From Methanobrevibacter sp. (GTDB lineage: Archaea; Methanobacteriota; Methanobacteria; Methanobacteriales; Methanobacteriaceae): DNA of 14,123 nt. This document shows, one piece after another, positions 1 to 7,611 of the stretch (its first letter is position 1; each line of letters begins with the position of its first letter). The DNA is taken from the NCBI GenBank assembly GCA_009784145.1, contig WRCI01000028.1:1-14123 (forward strand), written 5' to 3'. Made by a program: the position numbers and the translations under genes. Below the pieces are notes generated by a model. It searched no databases. It saw nothing but the letters and a program-made list of their open reading frames with translations, and was not told the origin of the DNA.

Positions 1-129
1 ATTCTTATTTTATAATAATTTTTACTATTATTTATAATAATTTTATTCTTATTTTATAATAGTTTTATTCTTATTTTATAATAATTTTTACTATTATTTA
101 TAATAATTTTATTCTTATTTATAATAATT
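1..129. repeat. 66-bp AT-only tandem repeat at window edge
   Basis: A unit beginning attcttattttataataat at position 1 recurs at 67 with the same phase for more than 50 bases, giving a period of 66. Inside it a shorter element, attcttattttataat, occurs at about 1, 45, 67 and (shortened) 111. The array starts at the first base of the window, so more copies may lie to the left. There is no G or C except the single c of attctta, the c of actatta and one g. Confidence 0.75.
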
Positions 130-460
130 ATAAATAATATTATAATAAAAATATATTAAAAATATTTATGTTTTATTTAAATAAAATATTTTTTCATTTT
201 TGAATTTCTAGTTGAAAATAATTTTTATTATAATTAACATAATAGTGAATATTTATTTTATTATATTCTATTATATTATATTTTATTTTATTATATTCTA
301 TTTTTAAAAAAAAATAACATAGACTATATAATTTAAATTTTAAAAATTTTAATAAGTTTAAAATTAAAATAAAGTATAAAAAAGCTAAACATTGAAAAAT
401 AATAATTAATAAAATTTAAAAAAAATAAGAATATAAAATTTAAAAGAAATAATAAAATAT

Positions 461-473
461 AAAAATTAAAAAA
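461..473 (-). terminator. Probable oligo-T terminator of the aroK-aroQ-rps17e transcript
   Basis: Read on the minus strand, about 25-35 bases after the rps17e stop there are a T6 tract (468-473) and a T5 tract (461-465) within a T-rich stretch. Archaeal RNA polymerase terminates at oligo-T tracts without needing a hairpin. The high AT content makes such tracts common, so the call rests mainly on position. Confidence 0.4.
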
Positions 474-496
474 TAGTATAGACTAAGTTAGCAAAC

Positions 497-694
497 TTAC
501 ATTTCTGCTTCTTGTTGTCTAATTAATCTAGTTATATATCCAGCTATTTTATTTCTTAAGTGTTTTGTACTGACAGTAGACTTTTCAGCTACTAATTTTT
601 TATTTTTATCAAAATCATTAGTAAAAACACCTTGATGAATTTCAATAAGTTCTTTTGAAGTTCTTTTAACAAATGAAGTCCTAATATTTCCCAT
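497..694 (-). CDS. rps17e: 30S ribosomal protein S17e
   Basis: This 65-residue basic protein matches the archaeal/eukaryotic small-subunit protein S17e, which has no bacterial counterpart and forms part of the 30S ribosome. The sequence opens with [11 protein letters not shown] and contains the family signature [18 protein letters not shown] at residues 42-59, where the helical, Lys/Arg-rich part contacts rRNA. The length fits archaeal S17e of about 60-70 residues. The ATG at 692-694 is preceded by a good ribosome binding site, GGAG at 702-705, seven bases upstream. The gene is last in a leftward group after shikimate kinase and chorismate mutase. The 126-base gap to chorismate mutase is filled with short repeats, so it may be read through or have its own promoter. 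Confidence 0.95.
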   Translation of the reverse strand: MGNIRTSFVKRTSKELIEIHQGVFTNDFDKNKKLVAEKSTVSTKHLRNKIAGYITRLIRQQEAEM

Positions 695-714
695 TATATC
701 TCTCCTTTCTAATT

Positions 715-823
715 TTTTCCTTAATTTTAATCAGTTTGATTTTAATTAATTTAATTTTTTCATTAAACTTTAATTTCAAGTTTAATTAGTAAAACTTTAA
801 TAAATTCAATTTTAATCAGTTCA
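715..823. repeat. Degenerate ~15-bp repeats between aroQ and rps17e
   Basis: On the minus strand, successive blocks of about 15 bases resemble ACTGATTAAAATTGA: ACTGATTAAAATTGA, ATTTATTAAAGTTTT, ACTAATTAAACTTGA. Then, nearer rps17e, AACTGATTAAAATTA. The last codons of aroQ (AAACTTGATAAAAGTTGA, including the TGA stop) resemble the same unit, so the array appears continuous with the 3' end of the gene. The copies are diverged and the exact borders are uncertain. Confidence 0.5.
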
Positions 824-1126
824 ACTTTTATCAAGTTTATCAACAAATTTTTGTTGTTCGAATTTACTTAAATTTGTAAGGATGTTTGTTAATTGAATAA
901 TAATATTCTCATCAATATTTTTTTCCTTAGCTAATTTTTGCATCTTTTCATGTATAACCTTTTCTCTATTTGGATCATAGATATCCATATTTAATGCTAT
1001 TTTAGCAGTAATTACATCCTTAGCTAAAGAAGTTCTTTTGTGAATTAAATCAATTAAATCTTTATCAATCCTATCAATTTCATTTCTTGATAATTTTAAT
1101 AAATTTTCTGCTTCTTTTTTATTCAT
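821..1126 (-). CDS. aroQ: Chorismate mutase, AroQ class
   Basis: This 101-residue all-helical protein is predicted to convert chorismate to prephenate, the branch step towards phenylalanine and tyrosine, in the cytosol. Aligned by eye to the E. coli AroQ domain, every active-site residue is present with a constant offset of three: Arg14, Arg31, Lys42, Arg54, Glu55 and Gln91 match E. coli Arg11, Arg28, Lys39, Arg51, Glu52 and Gln88. It is a stand-alone mutase without a prephenate dehydrogenase or dehydratase fusion. The ATG at 1124-1126 has AGGA (1137-1140) upstream. That site overlaps the TAA of the shikimate kinase gene, only 13 bases away, so the two are very likely translated from one transcript. 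The last few residues (DKLDKS) look like part of the downstream repeat pattern. Confidence 0.93.
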   Translation of the reverse strand: MNKKEAENLLKLSRNEIDRIDKDLIDLIHKRTSLAKDVITAKIALNMDIYDPNREKVIHEKMQKLAKEKNIDENIIIQLTNILTNLSKFEQQKFVDKLDKS

Positions 1127-1139
1127 TGATTCACTATCC

Positions 1140-2018
1140 TTACTTTATAACCACTGTTCCTAAATTATCCACTTTAGTTTCGATAATTCTTCCAGAATCA
1201 GTATATGAATTCCAAACATCTTTAACATAATCTTTAGATTTTTCATCTACAATAGCTACAAAAGCAGAACCAGTTCCTGAAAGACCAGAAGCAATAGCTC
1301 CTTTTTCAAGAGCATCAATAGCTAAATTAGTATCAAAACCTAATGTATTAGAATATAAAATTCCATTTAAGATTAAAGCATTATAATATTCTCTTTGACA
1401 AGCTTTTTCAAATGCCATATCAACCAATGGAGCTAATAATTTCATTCTTTCAACATCTGAATTTGCAGTCATACTATGTTTATCTGGCATATATATTAAT
1501 AGTTTGTGGTCAGACATTTTTTCTTTTATAATAATTTCACGATTGAAGTTATCTGTAACAGTAACTCCCCCAAAATAAGAGGCAGTAGCATCATCAAAAG
1601 CGCCAGTTATTGTAACACCTGCTTCAAGAGATGAATCAACAGCTAAATTAATAATTTCCAAATCATTCATAGGTTTTTTATCAAATTCACTAGTTACAAT
1701 CTTACTTACAGCTAAAGTAACAGCATTTGAAATAGCACTACTACTTGAAAGTCCTGATGCAGGTGGAAGATTTGATTGTGTAGATATGCTAACTCCAATT
1801 TCACTATCTAAATCAATATCATAATAATCAAAGACATTTTTAGCACAAATTTCCATAAGACTTGTATCAACATCTAAATCAGGATTACAGACAATACCTG
1901 AATCAATTGTCTTAATTTTTGCTTTTATATCAAGATTAATTCCAAATGCAGAACCATGTCCTGTAGCTATTGCATTAACAATAGTAGCTGAACCTGGAGA
2001 TCTAACTATTTTTTTCAT
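1140..2018 (-). CDS. aroK: Shikimate kinase, archaeal GHMP type
   Basis: The protein (292 residues) is predicted to phosphorylate shikimate with ATP. It belongs to the GHMP kinase superfamily used by archaea and is unrelated to bacterial P-loop AroK. Visible motifs are the GHMP phosphate-binding loop PPASGLSSSSA at residues 85-95, a conserved GAFDDATASYFGG at 139-151 and the C-terminal glycine-rich SGLSGTGSA at 244-252. The length is close to that of other archaeal members (about 280-300). The ATG at 2016-2018 is preceded by GTGAT, which pairs with another part of the 16S rRNA 3' end than the usual GGAGG. It is the first gene of a likely shikimate kinase, chorismate mutase, rps17e unit, and its product sits two steps before chorismate, the substrate of its neighbour. 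Confidence 0.94.
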   Translation of the reverse strand: MKKIVRSPGSATIVNAIATGHGSAFGINLDIKAKIKTIDSGIVCNPDLDVDTSLMEICAKNVFDYYDIDLDSEIGVSISTQSNLPPASGLSSSSAISNAVTLAVSKIVTSEFDKKPMNDLEIINLAVDSSLEAGVTITGAFDDATASYFGGVTVTDNFNREIIIKEKMSDHKLLIYMPDKHSMTANSDVERMKLLAPLVDMAFEKACQREYYNALILNGILYSNTLGFDTNLAIDALEKGAIASGLSGTGSAFVAIVDEKSKDYVKDVWNSYTDSGRIIETKVDNLGTVVIK

Positions 2019-2085
2019 AAAATCACTTGTATTAAATAAATAATAAGGAATAAGTTATTTATTAAATTTTAATTTTATTAAATTC

Positions 2086-2121
2086 CAATACTATATAAAA
2101 TTTCAATATTATATAAATATA
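2086..2121 (-). promoter_or_regulatory. Duplicated TATA-like element upstream of aroK
   Basis: Two copies of an 18-bp unit (caatactatataaaattt at 2086 and caatattatataaatata at 2104 on the plus strand) each give a TATA box on the minus strand. The nearer box would place a start site about 45-50 bases before the aroK ATG. The duplication could give two start sites. TATA-like strings are frequent in such AT-rich DNA, so only the spacing and the repetition support this. Confidence 0.4.
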
Positions 2122-2162
2122 ATTAAAAATCAAGAAATTGAAGTTAAAATAAAAATTATGGT

Positions 2163-3179
2163 TTAAAAATTTATGATTCCAATGCCAGTGTCTTTGTTTT
2201 CTATGGTTACATTGGTAGAATAAGATTGTACTTTATCGAGGTAATTTTTACTCTCTTCAGTATTCATTAATTGAGGATAAGTTCCTACAATTTTCATTGG
2301 ATAAATCTCTAAAGAAGGAGTATTATTATTGATATTTAGAACAACTATTATTGATTCCTTAGTTCCTGGAAGTACTTGATCGAAAACAGTGTTTCCTAAA
2401 CTATAACATATTAACTTTCCTTTATAATTTTCAATACTTTGAGTTACATGAGGATGATTACCAATAACTGCATATGCTCCTTGATCAATAGCTTCATAAG
2501 CCATCTTTTTTTGAAATTCTGAAGCTGTATTTACATATTCTTGACCAAAATGAAAATTACAAATTATGTAATCAGCATTTTGAATTTTAGCTTCATCAAT
2601 AGCTTGTTTAAGATAGTTGGATGTGAGTGGAGTAAATCCTGCAGTATTTTGTGTAGCAGCAGGACAATTTGGACCATCAAATTCAGATGCACTAATAACT
2701 GCTATTTTTTTATCTTTAATTGTATAATAAACTGGTTTGTTTGAATCTACAATATTAGCTCCTGCACCTACATAATCAATGCCATTGTTTTTTAAATTGT
2801 TCATTGTGTCAAAAAGACCTGTTGTTCCATAGTCTACAATGTGGTTGTTTGCCAAAGTAGCTAAATCAATCCCTGCTTCTTTAATAATATTTGTATAACT
2901 AGGATTAGTTTTTAATAAAATCTCTTTATTTATTCCGTCATTGGAATCTGTAAGAGGACTTTCTAAATTAATAACCGTTAAATCAGAACTTTTAGTTAAG
3001 TTGATAATTCCTGCAAAAACATCTTTATTCTCTTTTATATGTTTATCTACACCACGACCCATCATCACATCTCCAGTAAATGTAATATTCACATTATCAG
3101 GATTAATGCTTGAATCAAATACTGAATTAACATCAAGGGGGTTTATAAAATATACTGCCCATACAAGAACAATTAACAT
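2163..3179 (-). CDS. CapA-family (PGA_cap) metallophosphoesterase-like protein, membrane anchored
   Basis: The 338 residues match the CapA/PgsA family (PF09587), a calcineurin-like fold first described in poly-gamma-glutamate capsule synthesis. Family motifs are visible: FTGDVMMGRG (34-43), NLESPL (71-76), ANNHIVDYG (110-118), NFHFG (208-212), GNHPHV (240-245) and SLGN (260-263). The Asp, Asn and His residues in them are the usual metal ligands. The N-terminus MLIVLVWAVYF is a hydrophobic signal anchor, so the catalytic domain should face outside. No capB or capC is nearby, so capsule synthesis cannot be assumed and the substrate is unknown. The ATG at 3177-3179 lacks a ribosome binding site. 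The only good one, GGAGGA (3219-3224), lies 39 bases upstream in an open frame without an ATG, GTG or TTG start, so the real start may be an AUA at 3210-3212. Confidence 0.85.
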   Translation of the reverse strand: MLIVLVWAVYFINPLDVNSVFDSSINPDNVNITFTGDVMMGRGVDKHIKENKDVFAGIINLTKSSDLTVINLESPLTDSNDGINKEILLKTNPSYTNIIKEAGIDLATLANNHIVDYGTTGLFDTMNNLKNNGIDYVGAGANIVDSNKPVYYTIKDKKIAVISASEFDGPNCPAATQNTAGFTPLTSNYLKQAIDEAKIQNADYIICNFHFGQEYVNTASEFQKKMAYEAIDQGAYAVIGNHPHVTQSIENYKGKLICYSLGNTVFDQVLPGTKESIIVVLNINNNTPSLEIYPMKIVGTYPQLMNTEESKNYLDKVQSYSTNVTIENKDTGIGIINF

Positions 3180-3218
3180 GAGAAGTACTTTTATAATTGA
3201 TTTTTCTTTTATATTGAT

Positions 3219-3224
3219 TCCTCC
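3219..3224 (-). promoter_or_regulatory. Strong ribosome binding site for capA, displaced from the ATG
   Basis: GGAGGA on the minus strand is the strongest Shine-Dalgarno match near this gene. It sits 39 bases before the first ATG. The frame between is open and reads N-I-K-E-K-S-I-I-K-V-L-L before the Met, which would complete a positively charged, then hydrophobic signal anchor. An ATA codon lies six bases after the site. Confidence 0.6.
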
Positions 3225-3288
3225 AACCTTAAAATAAATTTTTAAATAATAATATATTATTTAAATAATAACATATTACTTATGTTTT

Positions 3289-3338
3289 AACTAGCTATTA
3301 AATTTATCTATGAATGTTTTTGTTGTAATTAGCTAGTT
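3289..3338. other. 9-bp inverted repeat between hel308 and capA
   Basis: AACTAGCTA at 3289-3297 and its exact complement TAGCTAGTT at 3330-3338 flank a 32-base loop. A similar decamer, AACTAACTAT, spans the hel308 stop codon at 3381-3390. It could be a folded 3' end of hel308 mRNA or an operator for capA. The long loop and lack of a T tract argue against a simple terminator. Confidence 0.4.
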
Positions 3339-3382
3339 TATCATATAAAATGTTTACCTACATATATTCACTTTATTTTGAA

Positions 3383-5464
3383 CTAACTATCATAATTTTC
3401 TACAAATATTTTTACACTTTTAGCTAATTTTGGACCTACTCCATCGACTTTTTGTAATTGTTTTTCTGAAAATGGTCTAAGATCATCACCAAATACTTTA
3501 ACTAAAGCTCTTGCTCTTTTTCTTCCAAGTCTTTTTACACCAAGAACAAGAGGTATGAGGTCTTCTCTTACACCATAGTAAAGTTTAGCTGATAAATAAT
3601 CAAGGTCTTTAGAATAGCTATATTTCCCAAGAGCTTCTAAAATATTTTTAAGGAATTTAGTAAGAAGAGATGCTTCATAAGCAGATCGTCTTGTTGATGC
3701 AGAGTAAACATTATAAGCATTTTCAATTTCATATTCATTTCTCTCATCAATCCACTCAATTAAAGCCACAGCTGTGGCTTCAGGATTTCCAATATTAACT
3801 GCAAAAAGTCCTTTTTTAGCCATCATTTCCTTTACAGGTTCTTTACTTTTTCTGCTTTTAAATGAGATTAAAGGTAAATCAGGAGTTTCAGCTAAATGAT
3901 ATATTAATTCATTATCATTAATAGACTCTTCAAGTTGATTAGCATATTCTTTAAGTTTAACTGCAGTTTCAACGGTATAATTAGATTTAGCTATTAAATT
4001 TCCAAGAGGAGTTGCATTTAAACCACTTGGAGTAGCTTGAATAATCCCATTTTGAAGTAAAAATTCCAATGCAGATTCAATTTCAAATCTTAATGATTCA
4101 TCTGCAAAAAGAGCCATTGAAGGATTATTTGCCATTTGATATCCGTAAAAAGTCATTTTAAAAAATTCTTGAATTTCTTCAGGAGTTTTTGAGAGATTTG
4201 AAGCTATTTGAGATATTATTTGTTTATATATTGCATCTTTATTCTCAATTAACTTTGAATTTGTATTTTCAACTTCACCATTAACATATCTATCTTGTAA
4301 GTCTGCTGCTTCATCTAAAGACTTAGCTATAATGTATGAAAAACCTACATCATCATATTGAGGTCTTCCAGCTCTTCCAGACATTTGTTCATAATCAAAA
4401 ACAGGAATTGATTGTGGACCTTGAGAAGTCCAACGAGTATAATCTCGAATAACAACTGACCTTGAAGGTAAATTAACTCCATACATTAAACTTGGAGTGG
4501 CTGCAATCATTAATAAATTACCTGCTCTAAATTCATCTTCAATAATCTCTTTTTGCTCATTAAAAAGACCTGCATGATGGAAAGCTGTTCCTTTTTCAGC
4601 AGATTCAGCTAATTTCAAACAAGTAGAAGTAGGTCTTGATCCTTTTTTCTTAGGAACATCAAGTATAGCTTCAGCAACTTTTTTAAACCTTTTATTTTGA
4701 TCTGCTGTGATTTTTTTCTTTATTTTCCCAGCTACATAGCTAGCTAAACTTTCAGTAAAAAGTCTAGTTGAAACAAAACTAAGAACTTGAGAATTTTCTT
4801 CAATAGCTTTTTCAACAATCTTTACAACAACTTCATTTTTATTAGTAGTATTAAACATTTCTGTGTTTAAAACTTCTTTATTAAGTGGGACTGGACGATA
4901 ATCATGTTCAACTATTTTAGCATCTAACCATCCTTCAATTTCACTCATGTTTTGTAAAGTAGCTGATAAAGCAACAACTCGAAGATTTGGATTGATTATT
5001 TTAGCTCTTGTAATAGCACATTCAAGAGTTGGTCCTCTAGAATATTCCCCAATCATATGAAACTCATCAATGATTATTGTATCTACTTCACGAAGAGTAT
5101 CCCATGAGAAGCGAGTAAGTGCATCAAAAGATTCAAAAACCATTACTGATAAATCAGATGAAGAAGGGTGTTTACCTACTTTAATCCCATGTTCTTCAAA
5201 TTTTTTAAATTCTTTGACTTTTTCATTTTGAATTGAAATTAAAGGAGCTGCATAAACAGATTTTCCACCTTTTATTATAGATTCTAAAGCAGCCATAACA
5301 CCAAGAACAGTTTTGCCACTTGCAGTAGGAATAGCTATTACATAGTTTTCCCTATTTTCCAAGTATCCTGAATCAATAACATGGCTTTGAGCAGGATTAA
5401 ACTCTTCAATATAAGGATAACAATCATTTATTATTTTTTTTATTTTTTTAGGAAGAGTTTCCAT
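3383..5464 (-). CDS. hel308: Hel308 (Ski2-like superfamily 2) DNA helicase
   Basis: The 693-residue protein is predicted to be the archaeal ATP-dependent 3'-5' DNA helicase that unwinds branched and stalled replication forks. In order from the chosen Met: Q-motif region FNPAQ near 22-26, Walker A PTASGKT 46-52, DEFH box 133-136, SATL 167-170, HHAGL 296-300, motif V ATPSLMYGVNLPSR 322-335 and motif VI QMSGRAGRP 360-368. Winged-helix and ratchet regions follow, then a C-terminal helix-hairpin-helix with VDGVGPKLAKSV. The length is normal for Hel308. I chose the ATG at 5462-5464 because AGGA (5474-5477) lies nine bases upstream. A TTG at 5471-5473 directly abuts that site and could not use it. 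It follows moaC by 110 bases that consist mainly of a 31-bp tandem repeat, so cotranscription is plausible but unproven. Confidence 0.93.
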   Translation of the reverse strand: METLPKKIKKIINDCYPYIEEFNPAQSHVIDSGYLENRENYVIAIPTASGKTVLGVMAALESIIKGGKSVYAAPLISIQNEKVKEFKKFEEHGIKVGKHPSSSDLSVMVFESFDALTRFSWDTLREVDTIIIDEFHMIGEYSRGPTLECAITRAKIINPNLRVVALSATLQNMSEIEGWLDAKIVEHDYRPVPLNKEVLNTEMFNTTNKNEVVVKIVEKAIEENSQVLSFVSTRLFTESLASYVAGKIKKKITADQNKRFKKVAEAILDVPKKKGSRPTSTCLKLAESAEKGTAFHHAGLFNEQKEIIEDEFRAGNLLMIAATPSLMYGVNLPSRSVVIRDYTRWTSQGPQSIPVFDYEQMSGRAGRPQYDDVGFSYIIAKSLDEAADLQDRYVNGEVENTNSKLIENKDAIYKQIISQIASNLSKTPEEIQEFFKMTFYGYQMANNPSMALFADESLRFEIESALEFLLQNGIIQATPSGLNATPLGNLIAKSNYTVETAVKLKEYANQLEESINDNELIYHLAETPDLPLISFKSRKSKEPVKEMMAKKGLFAVNIGNPEATAVALIEWIDERNEYEIENAYNVYSASTRRSAYEASLLTKFLKNILEALGKYSYSKDLDYLSAKLYYGVREDLIPLVLGVKRLGRKRARALVKVFGDDLRPFSEKQLQKVDGVGPKLAKSVKIFVENYDS

Positions 5465-5502
5465 AATAATCAATCCTAAGCATATATTTAAAGATAAATT
5501 AA

Positions 5503-5574
5503 ATTAAAAACAAATTAGATTAAAAATAATTTAATTAAAAACAAACTAGATTAAAAAGAAATTAATTAAAAATA
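5503..5574. repeat. 31-bp tandem repeat between moaC and hel308
   Basis: The unit begins attaaaaacaaattagatta at 5503 and recurs at 5534 with only a few substitutions. A partial third copy (attaaaaata) starts at 5565, exactly one period later, and reaches the moaC stop codon at 5575-5577. The array fills most of the gap and so would be part of the leader if hel308 is read from the moaC promoter. Confidence 0.8.
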
Positions 5575-6045
5575 TTAAATTTTTTCTTTTTTAATTACAT
5601 TAATATCTGTAATACTTGTATCTGGATACTGACCATTTTTATCTTTTTCAACAGCTTTTACCATATCCCATATTGTTAAAAGTCCTAAACTAACTCCAGT
5701 GATAGCTTCCATTTCAACACCAGTTTGTCCAATAGAATTTACACTAACCGTACATATTATTTCAGTACTTTTTATTTCAAAATCTACTTCTATTCCAGTT
5801 ATGTTTAAAGGATGACATAGAGGAATCATATTAGCTGTATTTTTAACACCTTGAATTGCAGCTATTTGAGCTGTTGTTAGGACATTTCCCTTTTTAATCT
5901 CATGGTTTTCAATCATAGATATAGTCTTCTCTTGAAGTTTTATTTTCCCAGTAGCTATGGCTTTTCTTTTTTGAGTTTCTTTTTTACCAACTTCTACCAT
6001 ATGTACTCCTTTTTCTGTTAAATGTGTAAACTCTTCATTATTCAT
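5575..6045 (-). CDS. moaC: Cyclic pyranopterin monophosphate synthase MoaC
   Basis: MoaC acts with MoaA in the first step of molybdopterin cofactor synthesis, turning the 3',8-cyclo intermediate into cyclic pyranopterin monophosphate. The cofactor serves formylmethanofuran dehydrogenase in methanogens. The 156 residues have the family length. Visible signatures are FTHLTEKGVHMVEV (6-19), KKGNVLTTAQIAAIQG (51-66), the IPLCHPL motif (74-80, His78) and TGVEMEAITGVSLGLLTIWD followed by MVKAVEKDK. Lys52 and His78 match catalytic or active-site Lys51 and His77 of E. coli MoaC, and the DMVKAVEKD segment carries the matching Asp and Lys. The start at 6043-6045 has AAGGA at 6054-6058 eight bases upstream. 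A TTG one codon earlier is also possible. hel308 follows on the same strand. Confidence 0.94.
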   Translation of the reverse strand: MNNEEFTHLTEKGVHMVEVGKKETQKRKAIATGKIKLQEKTISMIENHEIKKGNVLTTAQIAAIQGVKNTANMIPLCHPLNITGIEVDFEIKSTEIICTVSVNSIGQTGVEMEAITGVSLGLLTIWDMVKAVEKDKNGQYPDTSITDINVIKKEKI

Positions 6046-6166
6046 CAAATCAATCCTTAATTTATAAAATTTAAAAATTATATGTGTTTAATACTATTTA
6101 TATTTTATTTATTACTTTAACTATTTAAAATTTTCGTATAGATAATAAAAAATCAAAATAGAGGAA

Positions 6167-6322
6167 TAGTATTTAAAAAAGTATATGATAATTTTTTAAA
6201 AAAATATCATGATACTATTTTAAAAAAATATATAATACTATTTAAAAAAATATATAATATTATATTAAAAAAGTATATAATACTATTTTAAAAAAATTTA
6301 TAATGCTATTTAAAAAGTATTC
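6167..6322. repeat. Degenerate ~23-bp tandem repeat between the glycosyltransferase and moaC
   Basis: About seven successive copies of an element like ctattttaaaaaaatatata run from 6167 to 6322, each ending near 'taatac' or 'tgatac'. Unit length varies between roughly 20 and 25 bases. Together with the adjoining AT-rich DNA it fills the 292-base gap and lies upstream of the moaC promoter. A TATA-like aaatataaatag on the minus strand near 6095-6106 is separate from the array. Confidence 0.75.
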
Positions 6323-6337
6323 TTAACATAATCAATC

Positions 6338-7492
6338 CTATTTAATTTTTTCATTTAATTTATCCTCATAATAAGGAATATCTACTTCTGCAAAATCAAT
6401 AGCTCGATTTCTTGCATTTAATTTAAATTTTTCTCTTAAATCGTTATCAGTTAAAATTAAATCAATAGCATTAGCTAATCCATTATAATCATTAGGTTCA
6501 ACTAATAAACCAACATCTTTAGTTATAATTTCTTTTATTCCTCCAACATTACTCCCAATTACAGGCTTTCCACAAGCTAATGCTTCAATTAAAACTAATC
6601 CAAAGCTTTCTGAAAAGGAAGGAAGAATTAAAATATCTGAAATTCTGATTAAATCAGCTACATCATTTCTTGCACCAGTAAATATAACATCCCTAATTTC
6701 TTCATCCTTTGCTTTTTCTTTCAAATTACTTAAAAGAGGACCATCACCCACTACAACTAAAGTGCAATCTGATTTTAAATGTTTTTTCCCATCTAAAATA
6801 GTAGCTACATTTTTTCTTTTAATTATATTACCTACAAAAATTATAACATGTTTATTCTCAGGAATATTTAATTCTTTTTTTAAAGACTTAAGTGACTGCA
6901 TATCATCTAAACTTAAATCATCTTCTGGTTTAAATTCATTAATATTAACAGTATTCCAATTTAATTTAACTTTATTTTCAATATTTGGAATATTAATTTT
7001 TAATATTTCTTCTTTTAAAGCTTCACTAACAGCTAAAACAACATCAACTTTTTTTAAAACAAATTTTATAACTGGTTGCATAAATTTATGCTGAGGATAT
7101 AAACAAAAGATATCTGAACCATGAGCAGTAACATAAACTTTCTTTTTGGTAAAGATTCCAGCTAAAACAGCTATAAGTCCTCCAGGAAAAAGATAATGCC
7201 CATGAATAATATCAATATTATATTTTCTTACAGTTTTGATAAGTTGTAAGGTTCCAAAAAAAGTATAAAATAAGCTTCTAATACCCCCAATATTGATTCC
7301 ATAAGTACTTATAACTTTAATCCCATTGTAATCCATATATTCCTCATTTTCATCATTTTTTATATCTTTATGAGGATACGTAATTACAAAAACTTCTTCA
7401 CCATTTTTCAAAAGTTCTTTTGACAAACTGTGAATATGAACTCCAACACCTCCAATATGAGGAGGGAATTGACCAACCATAGCTATTTTCAT
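6338..7492 (-). CDS. Glycosyltransferase family 4 (GT-B fold)
   Basis: The 384-residue protein is a retaining GT4 glycosyltransferase that would move a sugar from a nucleotide-sugar donor to an unknown acceptor, probably a cell-surface glycan or lipid on the inner face of the membrane. The N-terminal Rossmann-like half starts MKIAMVGQFPPHIGGVGVH with the acceptor-side Gly-Gly loop at 14-15. The C-terminal donor half has FVGNIIKRKN (219-228) with the usual phosphate-binding Arg/Lys, VVGDGPL (247-253) and the EX7E motif ESFGLVLIE (295-303), then GKPVIGSNVGGIKE (308-321). It is complete. There is no other glycan gene in the window, so the pathway cannot be named. The ATG at 7490-7492 is preceded only by a weak GAGAT. 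Its promoter may be the TATA box and inverted repeat at 7571-7600. Confidence 0.9.
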   Translation of the reverse strand: MKIAMVGQFPPHIGGVGVHIHSLSKELLKNGEEVFVITYPHKDIKNDENEEYMDYNGIKVISTYGINIGGIRSLFYTFFGTLQLIKTVRKYNIDIIHGHYLFPGGLIAVLAGIFTKKKVYVTAHGSDIFCLYPQHKFMQPVIKFVLKKVDVVLAVSEALKEEILKINIPNIENKVKLNWNTVNINEFKPEDDLSLDDMQSLKSLKKELNIPENKHVIIFVGNIIKRKNVATILDGKKHLKSDCTLVVVGDGPLLSNLKEKAKDEEIRDVIFTGARNDVADLIRISDILILPSFSESFGLVLIEALACGKPVIGSNVGGIKEIITKDVGLLVEPNDYNGLANAIDLILTDNDLREKFKLNARNRAIDFAEVDIPYYEDKLNEKIK

Positions 7493-7570
7493 TTTATCTC
7501 TACTATAAAATATTTTTAATCTTATTATAATACTTTTAATTATATTATCTATATCTATAATAATACTATT

Positions 7571-7600
7571 TTTCCAAGCAGATGGAAAGTATTATATAAA
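7571..7600 (-). promoter_or_regulatory. TATA box with adjacent operator-like inverted repeat for the glycosyltransferase
   Basis: Read on the minus strand, TTTATATA (7593-7600) is followed directly by TTTCCA-6 bases-TGGAAA (7571-7588), a perfect 6-bp inverted repeat and the only GC-containing island in this 290-base gap. The start site expected about 25 bases after the TATA centre would fall at the far edge of the repeat, the position where archaeal repressors often bind. The leader would then be about 75 bases. No T tract follows the hairpin, so a terminator is less likely. Confidence 0.4.
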
Positions 7601-7611
7601 TAAAAAAATTC

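Larger units (their letters stand above)
1..496. other. Gene-free AT-rich region left of rps17e
   Basis: No open frame or RNA gene is visible. It holds the 66-bp repeat (1-129), a second short duplication around 253-303 (attttattatattctatt twice), and long A/T runs. Its right end is T-rich on the minus strand and probably serves as the 3' end of the rps17e transcript. A TATA-like element on the minus strand near 321-335 could drive a leftward gene outside the window, but this is weak. Confidence 0.6.

Noticed and set aside
2163..3179. Capsule (poly-gamma-glutamate) synthesis operon
   Set aside because: Only a CapA-like gene is present. There is no capB/capC ligase pair, so the family name does not establish the pathway.
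2541..3237. Plus-strand frames of 67 and 98 codons opposite capA
   Set aside because: They are shadows of the capA coding strand, have no recognisable domain, and capA has clear family motifs throughout.
3255..3270. Perfect 16-bp palindrome tattatttaaataata upstream of capA
   Set aside because: With about 80% or more A+T, a 16-bp perfect palindrome is expected a few times by chance in a window of this size, so it is no evidence for an operator.
6762..7094. 110-codon plus-strand frame opposite the glycosyltransferase
   Set aside because: It is rich in Phe/Ser/Leu as expected for antisense of Lys/Glu codons and lies wholly within the conserved GT4 gene.
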